DNA from: Acidisoma sp965199065
GTDB lineage: Bacteria; Pseudomonadota; Alphaproteobacteria; Acetobacterales; Acetobacteraceae
Direction of reading: 5' to 3'
DNA length: 64,000 nt
Assembly (NCBI RefSeq): GCF_965199065.1
Contig: NZ_CBDAQN010000001.1
Coordinates: forward strand, 372,001 to 436,000
Shown here in pieces: positions 34,514 through 42,960 of the stretch; within the stretch, counting starts at the first letter, position 1; each line of letters starts with the position of its first letter. The position numbers and the translations under genes are program-made. A model generated the notes under the pieces. It saw nothing but the letters and a program-made list of their open reading frames with translations, ran no database searches and was not told the DNA's origin.

Positions 34514-34560
34514 CGTCCGTCCCCTTTGTTATGGCCGTTTTGGCCTTGCCGGCTTCGCGC

Positions 34561-35253
34561 TCAAACCCCGAGGCGTTTCTGCAGTTCGCCCGACCGCGCT
34601 TCCAGTGCGGCACTCGGTATCATGTCGACAATCCGCCCTTGCTCCACCACGTAATGACGGTCGGCGAGGCGCGAGACGAACCGGAAGTTCTGCTCGACCA
34701 GCAGCACGGTAAAGCCGCGCCGCTTGATCTCGGCGATCATGAGGCCGATCTGCTGCACGATGACCGGGGCGAGCCCCTCGGTCGGCTCGTCGAGCAGCAG
34801 GAGCCGGGCGCCGGTTCGCAGGATGCGGGCAATGGCGAGCATCTGTTGCTCGCCGCCGGAGAGCTTGGTTCCCGGACTTTTCGACCGCTCCTTGAGGTTC
34901 GGGAAAAGGGTGTGGATTTCGTCGAGCGTGAGGCCGCCGGGAGCCACCACGGGCGGCAGCAGCAAATTCTCGGTGACGCTGAGGCCGGCGAAGATGCCGC
35001 GCTCCTCGGGACAGAAGCCGATACCTTGCCGGCCGATCACATCGGGCCTCGCGTTGATGAGTTCACGGCCGCGAAACGTGATGCTGCCCTCGCGGCGCGG
35101 CACGAGCCCCATGATTGATTTGAGCGTCGTCGTCTTGCCGGCGCCGTTGCGGCCGAGCAGCGTGACCACCTCGCCTTCGCCGACGTTGAAGTCGAGCCCG
35201 TGCAGGACATGGCTTTCGCTGTACCAGGCCTGGAGGCCGGTCACCTCAAGCAT
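34561..35253 (-). CDS. livF: ABC transporter ATP-binding protein LivF
   Basis: A 230-residue ATPase: Walker A GRNGAGKTTTLKSI, signature KLSGGEQQMLAIARIL, Walker B RLLLLDEPTEGLAP, and the H-loop replaced by Q-containing LLVEQNFRFV as is usual in LivF. FCPEERGIFAGLSVTENL is also typical. It follows livG by 11 bases. Cytoplasmic face of the membrane. Confidence 0.95.
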   Translation of the reverse strand: MLEVTGLQAWYSESHVLHGLDFNVGEGEVVTLLGRNGAGKTTTLKSIMGLVPRREGSITFRGRELINARPDVIGRQGIGFCPEERGIFAGLSVTENLLLPPVVAPGGLTLDEIHTLFPNLKERSKSPGTKLSGGEQQMLAIARILRTGARLLLLDEPTEGLAPVIVQQIGLMIAEIKRRGFTVLLVEQNFRFVSRLADRHYVVEQGRIVDMIPSAALEARSGELQKRLGV

Positions 35254-35264
35254 ACCCGTTCACC

Positions 35265-36008
35265 TCAAACATGATCGGTGCCGAGATAGGCGGTGATGAC
35301 TTCGGGGTTGCGCGCGACCTCCTCGTAGCTGCCCTCGGCCAGCACCCGCCCGCGTGTCAGCACCGTGATGCGATCGGACAGACCCGACACCACCGAAAGG
35401 TTGTGTTCCACCATCAGGATCGTGCGGCCGGTCCGGATGCGGCGGATGAGGGCGACGATCCGTTCCACGTCATGCTCCGTCATCCCGGCGGTCGGCTCGT
35501 CCAGCAGCAGAAGCGGCGGGTCGAGCGCGAGCGTCGTTGCGATTTCAAGTGCGCGTTTGCGCCCGTAGGGCAGCTCGGCGGCTGGCGTCTCCGAATAGGT
35601 TTCCAGCCCGACATCGGTCAGCAGCTCTCGGGCGCGATCGTCGTAGCGTTTGAGGATGCCGTCCGACCGCCAGAAGTCGAAACTGCTGCCGCGTTGCCTC
35701 TGCAGTGCGATGCGGACATTCTCGAGTGCCGTGAGCTGGCCGAACACCGCGGATATCTGGAAGCTTCTCACCATGCCGCGGCGGGCGACATCGGCGGGCT
35801 TGAGGCGGGTGATGTCATGCCCCTGGTAGACGATGCTGCCGGCGCTGGGCTGGAGGAACTTCGTGAGCAGGTTGAAGCAGGTGGTCTTGCCAGCGCCATT
35901 GGGACCGATCAGGGCGTGGATCGTGCCGGTCTCGACCCTTAGATCGACCTTATCGACCGCGGAAAACCCGCTGAAGGTTTTGGACAAGCCGGATGTTTCC
36001 AGGATCAC
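35265..36008 (-). CDS. livG: ABC transporter ATP-binding protein LivG
   Basis: A 247-residue ATPase and first gene of the operon: Walker A GPNGAGKTTCFNLL, Walker B PLLLLDEPTAGMT, H-loop MVEHNLSVV, and the LivG ending VARNPEVITAYLG. The signature motif is degenerate (ELPYGRKRALEIA), as is normal for LivG. The probable start is GTG 36008 (VILETSGLSK). An ATG 30 codons upstream would add a non-conserved, proline-rich leader. Confidence 0.93.
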   Translation of the reverse strand: MILETSGLSKTFSGFSAVDKVDLRVETGTIHALIGPNGAGKTTCFNLLTKFLQPSAGSIVYQGHDITRLKPADVARRGMVRSFQISAVFGQLTALENVRIALQRQRGSSFDFWRSDGILKRYDDRARELLTDVGLETYSETPAAELPYGRKRALEIATTLALDPPLLLLDEPTAGMTEHDVERIVALIRRIRTGRTILMVEHNLSVVSGLSDRITVLTRGRVLAEGSYEEVARNPEVITAYLGTDHV

Positions 36009-36605
36009 ACTGCTCAAGTTTTTGTTTTTCCCGGGATCCGGCGTGAGCGGAACGCTCGCATAGAAAGCCGGATGGTGCAATGGCCGGAGGTGGCCCACTG
36101 GCCGCCCCGCTAGCCGCCCCGGGCAAGTAACGCTCCAGGCGCTCCGCCACGGGGCTCGCGATCCGGTATTACTTCGGCATGATCGTCACCGGCACCACGC
36201 ACGAAAGTGGGCGCTTGGGCGCGGCTCCGTGCCACGGAGCAGCCAGCGGCGTCGAAGATGTAACAACCAGTAAATCGAGGTTTGTAACTTCGTAACAGAA
36301 GGCAAGCTTAAGTCGAACGTGAGAGAACAACCCTATCGCCCTGATAAAGATGACGTTGTTTCTTCCACGTGAAGTGGAAGGTCATTGGTCAGCCTTTCCC
36401 GCTCCTCCCTTCCAAGAAGAGAATCCGAAAAGAGGGCGATGGGCGTGCAGATTTTACTTGAACCCTAAGAATAGCCTCACTAAACGGACAACACGCTCGA
36501 TAGGCAACATCGCCAAGCGAGTGCACCTTTTTTCGTTACCGAAACGACATTTGTGGCACTCTTGGTGTCGCAAAGCAATAGGCATGATTATTCTTATCGA
36601 GGAGA
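36009..36605. other. AT-richer intergenic region between livG and the GH5 gene
   Basis: About 600 bases of divergent control region with visibly lower GC. It contains a perfect 7-bp inverted repeat CTTCCAC-GTGAA-GTGGAAG (36362-36380) and three copies of GTAAC (36260, 36284, 36292). No gene was recognised; short open frames have no supporting features. Promoters for livG (minus) and the glycosidase (plus) must lie here. Confidence 0.5.
36362..36380. promoter_or_regulatory. Inverted repeat, candidate operator
   Basis: CTTCCAC and GTGGAAG are perfect inverted copies separated by GTGAA, about 230 bases upstream of the glycosidase. It could be a regulator site for that gene or for the divergent liv operon, or simply a small hairpin in the leader RNA. 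Confidence 0.35.
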
Positions 36606-39600
36606 ATGAGTGTGAGTAGCGCTGCTCAGTCGACATCCGGCGTTCAGCTCCTTGGGGTAAACCTGTCCGGCGCCGAGGACGGAGATCCGGTCACCGGCGT
36701 CGAGAACTACGACTACGTCTACCCGACCACGGCCGAGATCGATTACTTCGCGTCGCTGGGTCTCAACACGATCCGCATCCCGGTTGCCTGGCAGCGGCTT
36801 CAGCCGACGGAGGACGGCCCTCTCAGCACGGCCCAGATCTCACAACTCCAGACCCTGGTCGCTTACGCTGCGACGAAGGGCGTCACGGTCGACATCGATC
36901 TCCATAATTATGGCGCCGGCTTCGGAGCCGAAGTGGGAACCGCTCAAACGCCGGATTCGGCGTTCGCCAACTTCTGGAGCCAGATGGCCACGGCCTTCGA
37001 AAACTCGCCGAACGTCATCTTCGGCCTGATGAATGAGCCTAGCGCGCAAACGCCGGCTGCGTGGGCGGTTGCGGCGCAGGGCGCGGTGAATGCCATTCGC
37101 GCAACCGGCGCATCGCAGGAGATTCTGGTGTCCGGTTCGGACTGGGATACCGCATCGTCCTGGATCAGCTCCGGCAACGCCGCAACGGTCGGGCAGATTA
37201 CCGACCCCGACAACAATATTGTCTTCGAGGTGCACCAATACTTCGACACGGGCTCGAGCGGCACCAGCACTCACGTCGTGTCGCCCGATGTCGGGCCGGA
37301 AAGCCTGGCCGCCGTCACCCAGTGGGCCGAGCAGAACGGCAAGAAGCTGTTCCTGGGGGAGTTCGGGAACGGCACCGACCCTCTCAGCCTCACGGCCGAG
37401 AGCAACACGCTGAACTACCTGAACGCCAACGCCAACGTCTGGCAGGGCGCCACGTATTGGGCCGGCGGCCCCTGGATGGGCAACTACATGTTCTCGGCCG
37501 ACCAGGAGAGCAATGGAGCGGAGGCGCCTCAGGCGGCGGTCCTGGCCGCCGCGGCTTCCAAGACGCAGACGCTCACGATCTTCTCGGGTGAGTCGTCCGT
37601 CGCGGCGACGAACGCTGCCAGTGCCGCCCCGTTCAGCGGCGTGATCATCACCAGTGCCGACGCCGCGCTGAACACCACTGCCACTGTCACGCTGAGCTTT
37701 CAACTCGGCGGTTCATTGTCCGATCCCAACGCCGCCACGGACGGCAGCCACATCACGAATGGCGTGTGGACGATGTCCGGCTCATCGCCAGCCGTGGCCG
37801 CCGCGCTCGACGGGCTGACGTTCAAGCCCGCCGCAAGCCTGGTGGCTTCGCGGACCGCCTTCACCACGACAGTGACCGCAACCGTTTCGGATAACGGTGA
37901 GACGGCATCAAGCGCGTCGGCCATCACCGTTGACGGGTCGACGATCTCCATCCAAGGCGTCGCGCCGGTCTTGATCACTCCAGCCACCAAGGCCGTCGCG
38001 ACCACCGACACCGCAGCGGCAAAACCGTTCGCCGGCGTCGCGATCACTGACGGCAATGCCGGACAATCCGAGACGGCAACTGTCACGATGAGCACCGCCG
38101 CCAACGGCATGCTGACCGATCCGAACGCCGCGACCGACGGCAGCACGATCTCGAACGGCGTCCTGACTATCTCCGGATCGGCCACGGCTGTCGCGACGGC
38201 GCTCAATGGCCTCGTGTTCACGCCCACGGCGAACGAGGTAGCGCCCGGCGCCGCCGCCACCACCACGGCAACCGTCGCGATCAAGGACACCGCAGGTGTC
38301 ACGGCCTCGGCTACGTCCACGATAACGGCAACCGATATCGCGACCGGGATCGCCGTCACCCCAGCGACCGCCGCGGTGGCGACAACCGACATCGCGAGCG
38401 CCAAGCCGTTCACCGGCGTGGTGATCAAGGACGTGAACGCGGGGCAGACCGAAACTGCCAAAGTGACGTTGAGCACCAGCGCCAACGGCACTCTTTCGGA
38501 TCCGAACGCCGTCACCGATGGGAGCACGATTGCGAACGGTGTGCTGACGGTCTCCGGATCGGCGGCGACGGTCGCGACGGCGCTCGATGGCCTCGTGTTC
38601 ACGCCGACGGCAAACGAAGTTGCCGCGGGCAAGACGGTCACCACGACGGTAACCGTCAGCATCAAGGACACCGCAGGCGAAACGGCGTCGGCTGCGTCCA
38701 CGGTCACGGCGACGGATGTCGCGGCCGGCATCACCGTCACTCCGGCGACCGCCGCAGTGACGACGACCGACGTGGCGACCGCCAAGCCATTCTCCGGCAT
38801 CACGATCAAGGACTCGAATGCGGGTCAGACCGAGACGGCCAAAGTCGCCTTGAGCACCGCCGCCAACGGCACGCTCTCCGACCCCAATGCCGCGACCGAT
38901 GGAAGCACGATCTCGAACGGCGTGCTGACTGTCTCCGGGTCGGCGACGGCGGTCGCCACGGCGCTCGGCGGCCTCGTGTTCACGCCCAAAATGAACGAGG
39001 TCGCTGTAGGGGCGGCTGCCACCACAACGGTGACTGCCGCGATCAAGGACAGCGCCGGCGAAACGGCGTCGGCCACGTCCACGATCACGGCGACGGATGT
39101 CGCGGCTCTCACGGTCACTCCGGTATCTGTTTCGGTGCCCACCACCGATACGGCCGCCGCCAAGCCTTTCACCGGCGTGGCGATCAAGGACGTGAACGCC
39201 AATCAAACGGAGACTGCCAAAGTCACACTCAGCACCGCCGCCAACGGAACGCTCTCCGATCCCAATGCCGCGAGCGATGGAAGCACGATCTCGAACGGCG
39301 TGCTGACTGTCGCCGGGTCGGCGACGGCGGTCGCCACGGCGCTCGACGGCCTTGTGTTCACCCCGACCGCGCACGAGGTCGCCCCCAAGGCCAGCGTCGC
39401 GACATCGGTGACCGCCGCCATCACGGACACGGCTGGCGCAAAGGCTTCGGCAACCTCCACGGTCACGGCAACAGCGGTCGCCGGTGCGATCTCCGTTACA
39501 CCGGCGACTGAGGCGGTCTCGACCACCGACACGGCCAGCGCCAAGCCGTTCACGGGTGTGGCAATCAAGGACTTGAACGCGGGACAGACCGAGACAGCCA

Positions 39601-40571
39601 CGGTGACAGCCAGTGCCGCTGCCAACGGCACGCTCTCCGATCCGAATGCCGCAACCGATGGGAGCACGATCTCGAACGGCATCCTGACCGTCTCAGGATC
39701 GGCGACGGCGGTGGCCACGGCGCTCGACGGTCTGGTGTTCAAGCCGACGGCCAACCAGGTTGCCGCCGGGGCCGGCGTCACGACCACGGTGTCTGCCGCG
39801 ATCAAGGACACCGCCGGCGAAACGGCGTCCGCCACGTCCACGATCACGGCCACCCAGGTTGCCCCCACCGTTGCTGCACCGGTTGTCGACACATTGGCGC
39901 TGAACCTTTCGGAGGACGCCTGGCAAGGAGATGCCGAGTTCACCGTGTCGGTCGATGGCAAGCAGGTGGGAGGCGACTACACCGCGTCGGCGCTTCATTC
40001 CTCGGGCGATGCCGGGACCTTCCTGCTGACCGGCAACTGGGGCACGGGCGTCAACGACGTTCAGGTAAGCTTCATCAACGATGCATATGGCGGCTCGGCG
40101 TCCGAGGACCGGAACCTCTACGTCAACTCGATCGCCTACAACGGCATCACCTATGCGGGGACCACCGCCACCATGATGGGAAACAGCACGGATACCTTTG
40201 CGGTCGGCGGCGCCACGCCCACGACTTCCGGCCCTGCCGACACGTTGACGCTGAACCTCTCGGAGGATGCCTGGGAAGGGAACGCGGAGTTCGTTCTCTA
40301 TATCGACGGCAAGGCTGTCACGACCCCGCAGTCGGTAAGCGCTCTGCATAACCAGAATGCCACGCAGGCCTTCACCTTCACAGGGAACCTTGGAGCGGGC
40401 ACGCACACGGTCGGGGTCGACTTCGTGAACGACGCCTATGGCGGGACGGCGGCGACGGATCGCAACCTCTACGTCAACGGGATCACGCTCAACGGCGCGA
40501 GCGTGTTCAACGGCGTCAAGGCGCAGGATGGCAACGGCACGACCTCCTTCACCTTGACCGCTACCCACTGA
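36606..40571 (+). CDS. Large GH5-type glycosidase with tandem repeats and two C-terminal CBM60-like modules
   Basis: A 1,321-residue protein. Residues about 12-318 are a GH5-like TIM barrel (endo-glucanase type) with acid/base Glu144 (GLMNEP) and nucleophile Glu252 (LGEFGNG). Residues about 322-1,087 are six repeats of about 127 residues, Thr/Ala-rich and beta-strand-like. Residues about 1,095-1,321 hold two modules with LNLSEDAW and VNDAYGG, similar to calcium-dependent xylan-binding CBM60. There is no Sec or Tat signal, so export by a type I system with a C-terminal signal is plausible. GTG 36612 is better spaced from GGAG than ATG 36606. Role: plant or bacterial polysaccharide attack. Confidence 0.88.
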   Translation: MSVSSAAQSTSGVQLLGVNLSGAEDGDPVTGVENYDYVYPTTAEIDYFASLGLNTIRIPVAWQRLQPTEDGPLSTAQISQLQTLVAYAATKGVTVDIDLHNYGAGFGAEVGTAQTPDSAFANFWSQMATAFENSPNVIFGLMNEPSAQTPAAWAVAAQGAVNAIRATGASQEILVSGSDWDTASSWISSGNAATVGQITDPDNNIVFEVHQYFDTGSSGTSTHVVSPDVGPESLAAVTQWAEQNGKKLFLGEFGNGTDPLSLTAESNTLNYLNANANVWQGATYWAGGPWMGNYMFSADQESNGAEAPQAAVLAAAASKTQTLTIFSGESSVAATNAASAAPFSGVIITSADAALNTTATVTLSFQLGGSLSDPNAATDGSHITNGVWTMSGSSPAVAAALDGLTFKPAASLVASRTAFTTTVTATVSDNGETASSASAITVDGSTISIQGVAPVLITPATKAVATTDTAAAKPFAGVAITDGNAGQSETATVTMSTAANGMLTDPNAATDGSTISNGVLTISGSATAVATALNGLVFTPTANEVAPGAAATTTATVAIKDTAGVTASATSTITATDIATGIAVTPATAAVATTDIASAKPFTGVVIKDVNAGQTETAKVTLSTSANGTLSDPNAVTDGSTIANGVLTVSGSAATVATALDGLVFTPTANEVAAGKTVTTTVTVSIKDTAGETASAASTVTATDVAAGITVTPATAAVTTTDVATAKPFSGITIKDSNAGQTETAKVALSTAANGTLSDPNAATDGSTISNGVLTVSGSATAVATALGGLVFTPKMNEVAVGAAATTTVTAAIKDSAGETASATSTITATDVAALTVTPVSVSVPTTDTAAAKPFTGVAIKDVNANQTETAKVTLSTAANGTLSDPNAASDGSTISNGVLTVAGSATAVATALDGLVFTPTAHEVAPKASVATSVTAAITDTAGAKASATSTVTATAVAGAISVTPATEAVSTTDTASAKPFTGVAIKDLNAGQTETATVTASAAANGTLSDPNAATDGSTISNGILTVSGSATAVATALDGLVFKPTANQVAAGAGVTTTVSAAIKDTAGETASATSTITATQVAPTVAAPVVDTLALNLSEDAWQGDAEFTVSVDGKQVGGDYTASALHSSGDAGTFLLTGNWGTGVNDVQVSFINDAYGGSASEDRNLYVNSIAYNGITYAGTTATMMGNSTDTFAVGGATPTTSGPADTLTLNLSEDAWEGNAEFVLYIDGKAVTTPQSVSALHNQNATQAFTFTGNLGAGTHTVGVDFVNDAYGGTAATDRNLYVNGITLNGASVFNGVKAQDGNGTTSFTLTATH
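37966..39860 (+). repeat. Five clear tandem coding repeats of about 380 bases
   Basis: Repeats of about 127 codons begin near residues 454, 581, 708, 835 and 961 of the glycosidase. Each opens ...VTPATxAVxTTDxAxAKPFxGVxI, contains LSDPNAATDGSTISNGVLT and ends KDTAGxTASATST. A more diverged copy (about 37569-37960) precedes them. The DNA stays highly similar, so unequal recombination could change copy number. Confidence 0.88.
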
Positions 40572-40576
40572 GGGAC

Positions 40577-40606
40577 AAAGGAGCGGCGTCTGGGCGCCGC
40601 TCCTTT
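40577..40606 (+). terminator. Terminator hairpin after the GH5 gene
   Basis: A perfect 12-bp stem (AAAGGAGCGGCG pairing with CGCCGCTCCTTT) with a TCTGGG loop lies 5 bases after the stop. The T tract is only three bases, so efficiency is uncertain. Confidence 0.75.
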
Positions 40607-40725
40607 ACCCGTGATCACATCCGCGTATGAGATCGCACGATCGTGCGCTTCTGCGTCACGGACCTGGAAGCTGCTCCGGTCCGACCACAGCTACTCCACA
40701 TTCGTGCTGAAAGTGGAGAAGAGCG

Positions 40726-42960
40726 TTGGGAAACGGCAGTCTTGAGGAACCAGTCGAGGCCCGCGGTGACGCGGCAGGGACCGGAAAGGCTGGCGGGACC
40801 GGTCGGCAGCGCCTGTTGGACGTGCTTGCCGAGCGGAGCGGCATCGAGGACGAGTTTACCGACGCGCACGGCAAGCTCCGGACAACCCCTGCCGATACCA
40901 AGCGCGCTCTGCTGGCAGCGATGGGCCTGGACGCGGCCGATGAGGCGTCTGCATCCCAGGCGCTTGCGGCGCTTGACCGGGAGGAGTGGGGGCGCAGTCT
41001 CCCGCCGGTCCACGTGGCATTTCTCTCGCGCGGCACAGTTTCCATTCCGCTGAGCCTGCCTGCGGGCTCGGGCAAGGTGACCTGGAGCGTGCGGCTCGAG
41101 GACGGTGGCGAACGTCGCGGTGAGTGCCGGTTCGGTGCGCTCGACCTGACTGACCAGCAGGTGCTCGACGGGCGGATTGCGGAGCGCCGCGCCTTGCCGC
41201 TCGGCGACGACCTGCCGCCGGGATACCACAGCATCGTGGTGCAGCCGGGCGGCGCGAAGGCCACGCTGATCGTCAGCCCCGGCCAATGCTGGCTGCCGCC
41301 GGCCATGGAGCAGGGCGGCCGGCTTTGGGGCATCGCGGCTCAGCTCTACCTGCTGAGGTCCGAGGATAACTGGGGCATCGGCGACTATACCGACCTCCGG
41401 CAGTTGATCGATGTCGTGGCGGAGCGCGGCGCCGACGTGGTCGGGCTCAACCCGTTGCATGCCATGTTCCTCGACGACCCCGAGCATGCGAGCCCCTATT
41501 CGCCCGCCAGTCGGTTGCTCATCAACATCCTGAACATCGACGTCGAAGGCCTGCCGGAGTTCGCCGACAGCAGGGCGGCGCAGGCGCTCGTGGCCGAGGC
41601 TGACTTTCAGCAGCGTTTGGCGGCGGCGCGCGACACTTCTCTGGTGGACTACACCGCGGTCGCGGCTCTCAAGATCGATGTGCTCAAGCGGCTGTTCGAG
41701 GAGTTCTGGTCCGACCCGCAATCGGAACGGCGGCAGACATTCGAGACGTTCCGGCGCGAGCGCGGCGCGGCTTTCGAGCGCAGCTGCCTGTTCCAGGCGC
41801 TGCGTCAGCACTTTGCGGCACAGGGGTCCGGGCAGGCGGACTGGCATAACTGGCCTCAACCATATCAGGATCCCACATCGCCCGCCGTCGCCCGCTTCGC
41901 CGAGGAGCATGAGGCGGTGGTCGCCTTCCGTGTGTGGATGCAATGGTTGGCGGACCGGCAACTCGGCGACGCTGCCCGCGCGGCCGGCGGCATGGCCGTG
42001 GGTCTCTACCGCGATCTCGCGGTCGGTGCGGACCAATCCGGCGCCGAGACCTGGGCCAGTCAGCGCGCCGTTGTCGCCGGGGCGCAGGTGGGCGCGCCGC
42101 CCGACATCTACAACACGGCGGGGCAGGACTGGGGACTGCCGCCCTTCCATCCGCGCGCCCTGCGGGAAGAAGCCTATGCGAGCTTCGTCGAACTCGTCCG
42201 CGCCAACATGCGGCATGCGGGGGGCTTGCGGATCGACCACGTGATGGCGCTCCAGCACCTCTACTGGGTGCCGAAGGGGCAATCTCCCGCCAATGGGGCC
42301 TACGTGCGCTACCCGATGGACGATCTGGTGGGCATCCTGGCGCTCGAAAGCCAGCGCAACCATTGCCTCGTCGTGGGCGAGGATCTCGGCACCGTGCCGG
42401 AAGGCTTTCGGGAGCGTATGGCCGCCGCCCGTATCCTGTCCTACCGGGTGCTGTTCTTCGAAAAGGACGAGAAGGGCGGCTTTCTGCCGCCCGAGGCTTA
42501 CCCCGAACTCGCTCTGGCGGTTGTCGGCAGCCACGATCTGCCGACCCTGCGCGGCTGGTGGGAGGCGGCGGACATCGACCTGCGACATGGCCTTCGCCTC
42601 ATTCCCGATGAGGCGAAGGCGGACGAAGCGCGGACGGAGCGAGCGGACGACCGTGAACAACTGGCCGCAGCACTGGCAACCGAGGGTTCGTTGCCGCCTG
42701 ACCGGGAGGATGACACCGAGGCTGTTGTCGAAGCCGCTCACCGGTTCCTCGCGCGCTCTCGCTCCGGTCTGGCGATCGCTCAGATCGACGACCTCACCGG
42801 CGAGGTGGATCCGGTCAACGTGCCGACGACATCGGACGAGCATCCCAACTGGCGCCGGCGCTTGTCGTTGACGATCGACGAATTGGCCCAACATCCTCGC
42901 TTCCGGGCGGTGTCCGACATCTTCGCCGCCGAGAGAGGGAAAGCTCAGGGTGCCAAGTAG
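40726..42960 (+). CDS. malQ: 4-alpha-glucanotransferase (amylomaltase)
   Basis: A 744-residue GH77 enzyme that transfers maltooligosaccharide chains in glycogen/maltodextrin metabolism. The catalytic Asp is in GGLRIDHVMALQHLYW, the acid/base Glu in VVGEDLGTVPEGF and the transition-state Asp in VVGSHDLPTLRGWW; also RLWGIAAQLYLLRSEDNWGIGDYTDL. About 200 N-terminal residues form the extra beta domain of the MalQ subtype. The start is TTG 40726 with GGAG 7 bases upstream. ligD overlaps its end by 11 bases. No other glycogen genes are near. Confidence 0.94.
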   Translation: MGNGSLEEPVEARGDAAGTGKAGGTGRQRLLDVLAERSGIEDEFTDAHGKLRTTPADTKRALLAAMGLDAADEASASQALAALDREEWGRSLPPVHVAFLSRGTVSIPLSLPAGSGKVTWSVRLEDGGERRGECRFGALDLTDQQVLDGRIAERRALPLGDDLPPGYHSIVVQPGGAKATLIVSPGQCWLPPAMEQGGRLWGIAAQLYLLRSEDNWGIGDYTDLRQLIDVVAERGADVVGLNPLHAMFLDDPEHASPYSPASRLLINILNIDVEGLPEFADSRAAQALVAEADFQQRLAAARDTSLVDYTAVAALKIDVLKRLFEEFWSDPQSERRQTFETFRRERGAAFERSCLFQALRQHFAAQGSGQADWHNWPQPYQDPTSPAVARFAEEHEAVVAFRVWMQWLADRQLGDAARAAGGMAVGLYRDLAVGADQSGAETWASQRAVVAGAQVGAPPDIYNTAGQDWGLPPFHPRALREEAYASFVELVRANMRHAGGLRIDHVMALQHLYWVPKGQSPANGAYVRYPMDDLVGILALESQRNHCLVVGEDLGTVPEGFRERMAAARILSYRVLFFEKDEKGGFLPPEAYPELALAVVGSHDLPTLRGWWEAADIDLRHGLRLIPDEAKADEARTERADDREQLAAALATEGSLPPDREDDTEAVVEAAHRFLARSRSGLAIAQIDDLTGEVDPVNVPTTSDEHPNWRRRLSLTIDELAQHPRFRAVSDIFAAERGKAQGAK

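Noticed and set aside
36554..36575. Possible sigma54 promoter (TGGCAC) upstream of the GH5 gene
   Set aside because: The partner TTGCA box is absent at the needed spacing.
36840..39374. Long open frames opposite the GH5 gene
   Set aside because: They follow the repeat structure of the plus-strand protein and have no family likeness.
37966..39860. Regular repeats suggesting a CRISPR array
   Set aside because: The repeats are long, in frame and coding; there are no short repeats with unique spacers.
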